A stretch of DNA of 48,634 nt from positions 1 to 48,634 of the forward strand of contig JBFMEX010000095.1 in assembly GCA_040752215.1 (NCBI GenBank). The letters run 5' to 3'. Under the pieces are notes generated by a model, which saw only the letters and a list, made by a program, of their open reading frames with translations, ran no database searches and was not told where the DNA came from. Below are positions 1 through 6,343 of this stretch, one piece after another (position 1 is the first letter of the stretch; the number at the start of each line of letters is the position of its first letter). The position numbers were made by a program, and so were the translations under genes. This stretch comes from JBFMEX01 sp040752215. Its GTDB lineage: Bacteria > Pseudomonadota > Alphaproteobacteria > Rhizobiales > Hyphomicrobiaceae.

Positions 1-149
1 ACGTGACGCGGCAGGTCGAGGGCCACACCATCTGCGCGCTCGGCGACGCCGCGGCGTGGCCGGTGCAAGGTCTCCTGCGCAACTATCGCCACGTCATCGA
101 GGCGCGCATCGACGCCTACCGGAAAGCTCACCGCGACGCCGCGGAGTGA
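1..149 (+). CDS. nuoF: NADH-quinone oxidoreductase subunit F, C-terminal fragment
   Basis: Only the last 48 codons are present; the reading frame starts at base 3 and ends at TGA 147-149. The stretch VEGHTICALGDAAAWPVQGL is the typical C-terminal part of NuoF, around the last cysteine ligand of the N3 4Fe-4S cluster. NuoF is the FMN- and NADH-binding subunit of the peripheral arm of complex I in the cytoplasm. The rest of the gene lies upstream of the window. Its usual partner nuoG follows only after a gap of more than 900 bases that holds an antisense gene, which is not the compact arrangement normally seen. Confidence 0.9.
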   Translation, partial: VTRQVEGHTICALGDAAAWPVQGLLRNYRHVIEARIDAYRKAHRDAAE

Positions 150-165
150 GGCGCGTCCACCGCCT

Positions 166-199
166 TGCTCCCCACCCCTCCCCGCCAGGGGGAGGGGAG
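166..199. repeat. Type A palindromic repeat, single hairpin (half element)
   Basis: A C-tract and a G-tract form a hairpin: the arm at 175-183 pairs with 189-197 around a short GCCA-type loop. It resembles one end of the larger type A elements at 5083-5212 and 6226-6325, so I read it as a solitary half copy. It lies just after the nuoF stop and before the 3' end of the antisense gene, where it could also act as a transcription or mRNA-stability element; that is inference. Confidence 0.6.
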
Positions 200-254
200 A
201 CGCAGGCGGCGAGCTTCGCTCACACGCGATATTGCGGGTGCTCGCGGCGGGGCG

Positions 255-779
255 CTACTCGAACACCTGCGGCACCAGCGCGGCGGCGGCGGCGTCGGCC
301 AGCTTGCGGGCCAGCGCGAGGTCGCCGCTGGTCGCCTTGATGTCGAGCAGGCGCTCGCCCCGCCCGATCCACTTGGTGACGAAGTAGACCTTGCCGCCGA
401 GGTTGGCCGCGGCCTCCATGTGCACGCCCGGCAGGTTGGCGACGCGAATGGCCCGGGCCTCCAGGAACTCCGATCCCGTCCGCTCGGCGTTGGCCTTGCC
501 CTGCTCGGCGAGCTTCGCGGGCATCAGATCGCCGCTCGCAAAAGAATCCTCGAGCCTGTCGGCGCGGAGCACGCCCTTGATCGTGAGGCCGGTCGGCGGC
601 GGACAGCCGTTTGCCGCGATGCACAGGTAGAGGAGCTGGCCGCCGTCCATGCGCCGTCCCCATTTCGGCTCGGCGAGTTCCCGCAGCTCGAGATGCGAGA
701 CGTCGAAGTAGCCCTTGAACTGGGCCGCCGACGGGCTCGCGGCGGCGAGGATGGCGGCAACGATGGCGAGACGGAGCAT
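255..779 (-). CDS. Exported protein of unknown function inside the nuo cluster
   Basis: The product is 174 residues. The start at 779 is chosen because an almost perfect Shine-Dalgarno sequence (GAGGAGG) lies 6 bases upstream; a longer form from 806 would bury it. Residues 1-22 look like a Sec signal peptide (MLRLAIVAAILAAASPSAAQ, cleavage near SAA-Q). The mature part is small, with two cysteines near residue 60 (LCIAANGCPPP), and I recognise no family. It is transcribed against nuoF and nuoG and separates them. An exported protein has no obvious role in complex I, so it may be a later insertion. Coding status is supported by the signal peptide and ribosome site; function is unknown. Confidence 0.7.
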   Translation of the reverse strand: MLRLAIVAAILAAASPSAAQFKGYFDVSHLELRELAEPKWGRRMDGGQLLYLCIAANGCPPPTGLTIKGVLRADRLEDSFASGDLMPAKLAEQGKANAERTGSEFLEARAIRVANLPGVHMEAAANLGGKVYFVTKWIGRGERLLDIKATSGDLALARKLADAAAAALVPQVFE

Positions 780-1091
780 GCGGGGCCTCCTCGGTCGGCC
801 CGCCATGGGGCGCGGAGCGCGATTCGCCGACCACCCTCGCCGAGCGAGGCAGCGGGAATGGGACAGGTTGTGCCCGCAGCAAAAAGGCGCAAAAGGTCAC
901 CTTCTGGTCTACTAGCATCCTCGCTCGTCCCATTGTAGGAACGTGGCGGGTACGACGAGGGCCGGCGTCAGTGCTGGCGCGCTCGCGCACGTGGCTTGCG
1001 TCCGGCGGCGCGGGGCCGCGGGCGTCGGCCGGTCCTGGCATGCCCGCCCGCCTCGTCATACTCCGAAGGCGTTCCCACCGAGAAGAGGCCC
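780..1091. other. Divergent intergenic region between the antisense gene and nuoG
   Basis: About 310 bases without a convincing gene. It must hold the start signals for the minus-strand gene at 779 and possibly a separate promoter for nuoG onwards. I see a short inverted repeat AAGGT-C-ACCTT at 893-903 that could be an operator, and an A-rich patch just before it, but no promoter I would defend. The nuoG ribosome site (GAGAAGAGG) lies at the right-hand edge. Confidence 0.4.
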
Positions 1092-3197
1092 ATGCCCAAG
1101 AAGCTCATCGTCGACGGCAAGGAGATCGAGGTCGCGGACGGCACCACGCTGATGGCCGCCTGCGAAGAGGCCGGCGCCGAGATCCCGCGCTTCTGCTACC
1201 ACGAGCGCCTGTCGATCGCCGGCAACTGCCGCATGTGCCTCGTCGAGGTCGCCGGCAGCCCGAAGCCGATCGCGTCGTGCGCGATGACCGTCAACGAGCT
1301 GCGCCCCAACCCGGACGGCAGCCCCAACGTCGTGCTGACCAAGAGCCCGCTGGTCAGGAAGGCGCGCGAAGGGGTGATGGAGTTCCTGCTCATCAACCAC
1401 CCGCTCGATTGTCCGATCTGCGACCAGGGCGGCGAGTGCGACCTGCAGGACCAGGCCATGGCCTACGGCATCGGCGGCTCGCGCTATGCCGAGAACAAGC
1501 GCGCCGTCGAGGAGAAATATCTCGGGCCGCTGATCAAGACCATGATGACGCGCTGCATCCACTGCACGCGCTGCGTGCGCTACATGACTGAGGTGGCCGG
1601 CGTCGAGGAGCTCGGCCTCATCAGCCGCGGCGAGGATGCCGAGATCACGACCTACCTCGAGAAGGGGATCATCTCGGAGCTCAGCGCCAACGCCGTCGAC
1701 CTCTGCCCGGTCGGCGCGCTGACGCACCGGCCATGGGCGCACAACGCGCGGCCCTGGGAGATGAAGAAGACCGAGAGCATCGACGTGATGGATGCCGTGG
1801 GCTCGGCGATCCGCCTCGACACGCGCGGTCGCGAGGTAATGCGCATCCTGCCGCGCAACAACGACGCCGTGAACGAGGAGTGGATCTCCGACAAGACGCG
1901 CCACGTCGCCGACGGGCTGAAGGCACAGCGGCTCGACCGGCCCTATGTGCGCAAGGACGGGCGGCTCGTCGCAGCCACCTGGGACGAGGCGCTCGGTGTG
2001 GTCGCGGCTCGCCTCCAGGGCGCCAACGCGGCGCGGGTGGGCGCCATCGCCGGTGATCTCGCTGGTGCAGAGGAGATGTTTGCGCTGAAAGCGCTGCTGC
2101 AGCGGCTCGGCGTGCGCAACTATGACTGCCGCCAGGATGCCGCCGTTCTCGATCCCAGGCTCGGCCGCGCCGGCTATCTGTTCAACGCCGGAATCGAGGG
2201 CATCGAGGCCGCCGACGCCATCCTGCTCGTCGGCACCAACCCGCGGATCGAGGCGGCGGTTCTCAATGCCCGCATCCGCAAGCGCTGGCGGATGGGCGGC
2301 CTCAGCGTCGGCGTCGTCGGCCCGCGCGTACCGCTGACCTACGACTATGCCTATCTCGGCGCCGGTCCGGAGACGCTCGCCGAGGTCGCCGATGACCGCA
2401 GCGATTTCGCGCGCGTGCTGAAGGAGGCCAAGCGGCCGATGGTCGTCGTCGGCGCCGGCGTCGCGGCGCGACCCGACGGTGCGGGCGTGCTGGCGCTCGC
2501 CGCGCGCATCGCGCTCGCCGCCTCGGCCGGCAAGGACATGGGCGCGGCGGCGTTCAATGTCCTGCACAGCGCGGCGGCACGCGTCGCCGGCCTGGACCTG
2601 GGCTTTGTGCCGGCCGACGGCGGTATGGGCACGGATGCGATGCTGGCTGCTGCCGCCAAGGGCGGGCTCGACACGCTGATCCTTCTCGGCGCCGACGAGA
2701 TCGACACCGCGCGGCTCGGCTCGACGTTCGTGGTCTACATCGGCAGCCACGGCGATGCCGGTGCGCACCGCGCCGACGTGATCCTGCCCGGCGCGGCCTA
2801 CACCGAGAAGAGCGCGACCTACGTCAACACCGAAGGCCGTGCGCAGATGACGCTCAGAGCCGCGTTCCCGCTCGGTGAGGCCAAGGAGGACTGGACGATC
2901 CTGCGCCAGCTGTCCGCCCTCGTCGGCCATGCGCTGCCCTTCGACACGCTCACGGCGCTGCGCACCGCCATGTACAAGGAGACACCGTCGCTGATGCGGA
3001 TCGACGCCGTCGAGCCGGCGCCGGTTGCCGGTATCGAGGCTCTGGCCGCGCGCGGCGGCAGCCTCGGCAGGGAGCAATTCGCGAGCGCCGTCACCGACTT
3101 CTATCTCACCAATCCTATCGCGCGCGCCTCGATGGTGATGGCCGAAATGAGCGCACTCAAGAAGGCGGCCGGCGCGGCATTGAGCGCGGCGGAATAG
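1092..3197 (+). CDS. nuoG: NADH-quinone oxidoreductase subunit G
   Basis: A 701-residue iron-sulfur subunit of the complex I peripheral arm, passing electrons from the NuoF/E module towards NuoB. The start at 1092 (MPKKLIVDGKEIEV) is chosen over the upstream start at 996 because the ferredoxin-like domain begins there and GAGAAGAGG precedes it. In order: an N-terminal 2Fe-2S domain (FCYHERLSIAGNCRMCLVEV), the HxxxCxxCxxxxxC cluster motif (HPLDCPICDQGGEC) near residue 98, a 4Fe-4S motif (RCIHCTRCVRY, then DLCPVGAL), and a C-terminal molybdopterin-oxidoreductase-like domain without cofactor function. The length suits the shorter alphaproteobacterial and mitochondrial form rather than the roughly 900-residue E. 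coli form. nuoH follows after 19 bases. Confidence 0.97.
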   Translation: MPKKLIVDGKEIEVADGTTLMAACEEAGAEIPRFCYHERLSIAGNCRMCLVEVAGSPKPIASCAMTVNELRPNPDGSPNVVLTKSPLVRKAREGVMEFLLINHPLDCPICDQGGECDLQDQAMAYGIGGSRYAENKRAVEEKYLGPLIKTMMTRCIHCTRCVRYMTEVAGVEELGLISRGEDAEITTYLEKGIISELSANAVDLCPVGALTHRPWAHNARPWEMKKTESIDVMDAVGSAIRLDTRGREVMRILPRNNDAVNEEWISDKTRHVADGLKAQRLDRPYVRKDGRLVAATWDEALGVVAARLQGANAARVGAIAGDLAGAEEMFALKALLQRLGVRNYDCRQDAAVLDPRLGRAGYLFNAGIEGIEAADAILLVGTNPRIEAAVLNARIRKRWRMGGLSVGVVGPRVPLTYDYAYLGAGPETLAEVADDRSDFARVLKEAKRPMVVVGAGVAARPDGAGVLALAARIALAASAGKDMGAAAFNVLHSAAARVAGLDLGFVPADGGMGTDAMLAAAAKGGLDTLILLGADEIDTARLGSTFVVYIGSHGDAGAHRADVILPGAAYTEKSATYVNTEGRAQMTLRAAFPLGEAKEDWTILRQLSALVGHALPFDTLTALRTAMYKETPSLMRIDAVEPAPVAGIEALAARGGSLGREQFASAVTDFYLTNPIARASMVMAEMSALKKAAGAALSAAE

Positions 3198-3216
3198 CGG
3201 GGAGCCGGAGTCGAGG

Positions 3217-4299
3217 ATGTCGGACGAGACAATTCGCTGGCTTTGGGACGCGGGCATCTGGCTCGCCATCACGATCGGCTACAGCCTGCTGGTGCTGGTC
3301 GTGCTGCTGGTGCTGATCGCGTTCCTGCTGTTGATGGACCGCAAGGTCTGGGCGGCGGTGCAGATGCGCCGCGGTCCCAACGTGGTCGGTCCGTTCGGCC
3401 TGCTCCAGTCGTTTGCCGATCTGTTGAAGTTCGTGTTCAAGGAGCCGGTGATCCCGGCCGGCGCCGACAAGGGCATCTTCCTGCTGGCCCCGCTCGCCAC
3501 TGCGACCTTCGCGCTCGCCGCCTGGGCGGTGATTCCCGTCTCCGAAGGGAGCTTCTTCGGTCTCGTCGAGGGGCGCTGGGTCGTCTCCGATCTCAACGTC
3601 GGCGTGTTGTACCTGCTCGCCATCTCCTCGCTCGGCGTCTACGGCATCATCATGGGCGGCTGGGCGTCGAACTCGAAGTATCCATTCATGGGCTCGCTGC
3701 GCAGCGCGGCGCAGATGGTCTCCTACGAGGTCTCGATCGGCTTCGTCATCATCACCGTTCTGCTGCTGGTCGGCTCGCTCAACCTGACCGACATCGTCAA
3801 CGCGCAGAAGACCGGCCTCGGCACCCGCGCCGGCCTGCCGTCGAGCCTCGTCGACTGGCACTGGCTGGCGCTGCTCCCGATGTTCGTCGTGTTCTTCGTT
3901 TCCGCGCTCGCCGAGACCAACCGGCCGCCGTTCGACCTCGTGGAGGCGGAGAGCGAGCTGGTTGCCGGCTTCATGGTCGAGTACGGCTCGACGCCCTATC
4001 TTCTATTCATGCTCGGCGAGTACGTGGCGATCTGCACCATGTGCGCGCTGACGACGATCCTGTTTCTCGGCGGCTGGCTGCCGCCGCTCGACGTCGCGCC
4101 GCTCAACTGGGTTCCGGGCATCGTCTGGTTTACGGCCAAGGCGACCTTCGTCTTCTTCATGTTCGCCATGGTCAAGGCAATGGTGCCGCGCTACCGCTAC
4201 GACCAGTTGATGCGCTTGGGCTGGAAGGTATTCCTGCCGCTGTCGCTGGCGATGGTCGTGCTCGTCGCCGCCGTGGTCCGCTTCGGAGGGCTCTTGTGA
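3217..4299 (+). CDS. nuoH: NADH-quinone oxidoreductase subunit H
   Basis: A 360-residue multi-pass inner-membrane protein that joins the quinone-binding cavity to the proton-pumping arm of complex I. The conserved cytoplasmic loop after the first helix (DRKVWAAVQMRRGPNVVGPFG) and the ETNRPPFDLVEAESELVAGF motif near residues 230-250, which lines the quinone channel, are both present. Long hydrophobic segments alternate with short loops throughout. It lies 19 bases after nuoG, and its TGA overlaps the GTG start of the next small ORF in a GTGA junction, so the two are probably translationally coupled. Confidence 0.97.
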   Translation: MSDETIRWLWDAGIWLAITIGYSLLVLVVLLVLIAFLLLMDRKVWAAVQMRRGPNVVGPFGLLQSFADLLKFVFKEPVIPAGADKGIFLLAPLATATFALAAWAVIPVSEGSFFGLVEGRWVVSDLNVGVLYLLAISSLGVYGIIMGGWASNSKYPFMGSLRSAAQMVSYEVSIGFVIITVLLLVGSLNLTDIVNAQKTGLGTRAGLPSSLVDWHWLALLPMFVVFFVSALAETNRPPFDLVEAESELVAGFMVEYGSTPYLLFMLGEYVAICTMCALTTILFLGGWLPPLDVAPLNWVPGIVWFTAKATFVFFMFAMVKAMVPRYRYDQLMRLGWKVFLPLSLAMVVLVAAVVRFGGLL

Positions 4300-4493
4300 C
4301 CCCGCTGATCGACAACGTGCTGGTGCTCGGCTGCGCGTTCGCGGTCGGTGAGACGGCGATGCTGCTGGTACGCGGCGGCGGGCCGCTGGTCGCCACCGTC
4401 AATGCCGGCTGGCGGCGGATCGCGATCGCCGCCGCGGTCGGCATCGCGGTCGGCACGGGGCTCGGGCTTGCCGGCGTCAAGGTGCTGCAATGA
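4296..4493 (+). CDS. Small putative membrane protein between nuoH and nuoI
   Basis: A 65-codon ORF starting with GTG that overlaps the nuoH stop by four bases and ends 73 bases before nuoI. The peptide has a moderately hydrophobic N-terminal stretch (VLVLGCAFAVGETAMLLV), a short basic loop (WRR) and a clearly hydrophobic Ala/Gly-rich helix near the C-terminus, so it may span the membrane twice. It is not a recognised complex I subunit. Unidentified reading frames between structural genes are known in the Paracoccus nqo operon, so this may be an accessory of that sort. Overlap-coupled start and hydrophobicity support it; homology is untested. Confidence 0.55.
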   Translation: MTPLIDNVLVLGCAFAVGETAMLLVRGGGPLVATVNAGWRRIAIAAAVGIAVGTGLGLAGVKVLQ

Positions 4494-4566
4494 GCGGGGC
4501 GATGGTAATGCAGAGTGCTCGGGATCGGCGTGCCGCAACGGCCGGCACGATCGAGGAGGCCGGACG

Positions 4567-5055
4567 ATGAGCGTCGTGCAAGGCGTCAAATCGCTGTTCC
4601 TCGCGGAGTTCGTCTCCGCGTTTTTCCTCACCATGCGCTACTTCTTCGCCAAGAAGGCGACCCTCAACTATCCCTTCGAGAAGGGGCCGCTGTCGCCCCG
4701 TTTCCGCGGCGAGCACGCGCTCCGGCGCTATCCCAACGGCGAGGAGCGCTGCATCGCCTGCAAGCTGTGCGAGGCGATCTGCCCGGCGCAGGCGATCACC
4801 ATCGAGGCCGGTCCGCGCCGCAACGACGGCACCCGGCGCACGACGCGCTACGATATCGACATGACCAAATGCATCTACTGCGGGCTGTGCCAGGAGGCGT
4901 GCCCGGTCGACGCGATCGTCGAGGGCCCGAATTTCGAGTTCAGCACCGAGACGCGCGAGGAGCTGTTCTATGACAAGCAGCGCCTGCTCGATAATGGCGA
5001 CCGCTGGGAGCGGGAGATCGCCAAGAACATGGCGCTCGACGCGAGGTACAGGTGA
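4567..5055 (+). CDS. nuoI: NADH-quinone oxidoreductase subunit I
   Basis: A 162-residue subunit carrying the two 4Fe-4S clusters N6a and N6b, which form part of the electron wire in the connecting module of complex I. Both ferredoxin motifs are intact: CIACKLCEAICP near residue 62 and CIYCGLCQEACP near residue 101. The N-terminal amphipathic segment (FVSAFFLTMRYFF) and the length fit the alphaproteobacterial/mitochondrial TYKY type. The start at 4567 gives the usual MSVVQGVKSLFLAEF beginning, with GAGGCCGG upstream. A 174-base gap filled by a palindromic repeat separates it from nuoJ. Confidence 0.97.
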   Translation: MSVVQGVKSLFLAEFVSAFFLTMRYFFAKKATLNYPFEKGPLSPRFRGEHALRRYPNGEERCIACKLCEAICPAQAITIEAGPRRNDGTRRTTRYDIDMTKCIYCGLCQEACPVDAIVEGPNFEFSTETREELFYDKQRLLDNGDRWEREIAKNMALDARYR

Positions 5056-5082
5056 GATGAGGAGCAGGGGAAGTGCGACCGC

Positions 5083-5212
5083 GCTCCCTCCCCCCTTGTG
5101 GGGGAGGCCCGGGGAGGGGGGAACGACACCACCTCTGCCGAAGCGGCGTTCGCCATTGCCGCCGTTGGGCTTTCCCCCGCCCCTGGCCCCTCCCCACGAG
5201 GGGGAGGGGAAT
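5083..5212. repeat. Type A palindromic repeat between nuoI and nuoJ
   Basis: About 130 bases built as two inverted arms of roughly 40 bases around a 50-base unique core. Each arm is itself a hairpin (CCTCCCCC-TTGT-GGGGGAGG at the left, CCCCTCCCC-ACGA-GGGGGAGGGG at the right), and the left arm matches the reverse complement of the right arm with a few differences. The transcript could fold into a large branched structure. Related copies lie at 6226-6325, 22481-22583 and 48570 to the window end, with half copies at 166-199 and 29224-29252. Confidence 0.8.
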
Positions 5213-5229
5213 GCGCGGAGCACGATGCG

Positions 5230-5871
5230 ATGGCACTGACGGCAGTCTTCTTCTATCTCTTCGCGACGCTCGCCGTCGCCGCGGGCGCCATGGTGATCAT
5301 CGCCAGGAACCCCGTGCACGCGGTGCTCTATCTGATCCTCGCCTTCTTCAATGCAGCGGGTCTGTTCATCCTGCTCGGCGCCGAGTTCCTGGCGATGCTG
5401 CTGGTCATCGTCTACGTCGGCGCAGTGGCGGTGCTGTTCCTGTTCGTCGTGATGATGCTCGACGTCGATTTCGCCGAGCTCAAGGCCGGGTTCATCAAGA
5501 ATGCGCCTGTCGGGCTCATCGTCGGCGGCGTGGTGCTGGCCGAGCTCGTCGCGCTGTTCGCCTCGAGCAGCCTGGGGCTCGGGCTCGCCGGAGCCGTCGG
5601 CTCCCCGCGGCCGACCGCCGGCGCCGGCATCTCCAACACGCTGGCGCTCGGCCAGCTCATCTACACGAAGTACATCTATTTCTTCCAAGCCGCGGGTCTC
5701 GTGCTGCTGGTCGCCATGGTCGGCGCGATCGTGCTGACGCTGCGCCACAAGGAAGGCGTCAAGCGCCAGTCGGTGGCGGCGCAGGTGGCGCGCGGGCCGA
5801 AGACCGCGATCGAGATCGTCAAGGTGCCGGCCGGCAACGCCATCGTGCCGTCGGCGGAAGTGCAGCGATAG
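5230..5871 (+). CDS. nuoJ: NADH-quinone oxidoreductase subunit J
   Basis: A 213-residue membrane subunit of complex I (ND6 equivalent). The start at 5230 gives MALTAVFFYLFATLAVAAGA, the normal first helix; the reading frame stays open upstream to 5098 through the repeat, but that part only translates the palindrome. The conserved third helix (FLAMLLVIVYVGAVAVLFLF) with the helix-breaking region linked to coupling is present, followed by the usual MMLDVDF. nuoK starts 11 bases after its stop. The repeat placed directly upstream may affect stability or translation of this part of the transcript. Confidence 0.96.
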   Translation: MALTAVFFYLFATLAVAAGAMVIIARNPVHAVLYLILAFFNAAGLFILLGAEFLAMLLVIVYVGAVAVLFLFVVMMLDVDFAELKAGFIKNAPVGLIVGGVVLAELVALFASSSLGLGLAGAVGSPRPTAGAGISNTLALGQLIYTKYIYFFQAAGLVLLVAMVGAIVLTLRHKEGVKRQSVAAQVARGPKTAIEIVKVPAGNAIVPSAEVQR

Positions 5872-5882
5872 AGGCGGGCAGC

Positions 5883-6191
5883 ATGACCATCGGCATCGCA
5901 CACTACCTGACCGTCGCCGCGTGCCTGTTCACGCTCGGAATGCTCGGCATCTTCCTCAACCGCAAGAACGTGATCGTGATCCTGATGTCGGTCGAGCTGA
6001 TGCTCTTGGCGGTCAACATCAACCTCGTCGCCTTCTCCCATTTCCTCGGCGACATGGTCGGGCAGGTGTTCGCGCTGATGGTGCTGACGGTTGCCGCCGC
6101 CGAGGCCGCGATCGGGCTCGCCATCGTCGTCGTCTACTTCCGCAACCGCGGCTCGATCGCGGTCGAGGACATCAACATGATGAAGGGCTGA
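5883..6191 (+). CDS. nuoK: NADH-quinone oxidoreductase subunit K
   Basis: A 102-residue, three-helix subunit (ND4L equivalent), the usual size for the family. It keeps the two conserved buried glutamates thought to carry protons: one in LMSVELMLLAVNINLV and one in VAAAEAAIGLAIVV. The start at 5883 follows nuoJ by 11 bases with GAGGCGGGC in front. After the stop comes a 152-base gap with a second type A repeat before nuoL. Confidence 0.97.
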   Translation: MTIGIAHYLTVAACLFTLGMLGIFLNRKNVIVILMSVELMLLAVNINLVAFSHFLGDMVGQVFALMVLTVAAAEAAIGLAIVVVYFRNRGSIAVEDINMMKG

Positions 6192-6225
6192 AGGGTGATG
6201 ACGCGCTGGCAGTCGGCACGACCGG

Positions 6226-6325
6226 ACTCCCTCCTCCTCGTGGGGAGGGCAGGGGTGGGGGAAAGCCCGACCTCGACCATCGAGCAGTCCCCCCCTCCCA
6301 GCCTCCCCCACCAGGGGGGAGGACC
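6226..6325. repeat. Type A palindromic repeat between nuoK and nuoL
   Basis: About 100 bases with the same design as the copy at 5083-5212: a left hairpin arm (CTCCTCGTGGGGAGGG), a G-rich inner flank, a short core, a C-rich inner flank and a right arm (CCTCCCCCACCAGGGGGGAGG). The core is shorter and unrelated by eye, so the inverted ends are the conserved part. It ends about 20 bases before the nuoL start. Confidence 0.8.
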
Positions 6326-6343
6326 AGCGAGCGAGCGGCACCC

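Noticed and set aside
893..903. Short inverted repeat AAGGT-C-ACCTT as an operator
   Set aside because: Only 5 bp per arm with no second copy; noted in the region entry but too weak for a separate site.
1056..3272. A minus-strand open frame of about 738 codons opposite nuoG
   Set aside because: Shadow frame of the same kind; it has no domain pattern and fully overlaps a certain gene.
5098..5229. Longer nuoJ start at 5098, adding 44 residues
   Set aside because: The added part only translates the palindromic repeat, while MALTAVFF at 5230 is the normal NuoJ beginning.
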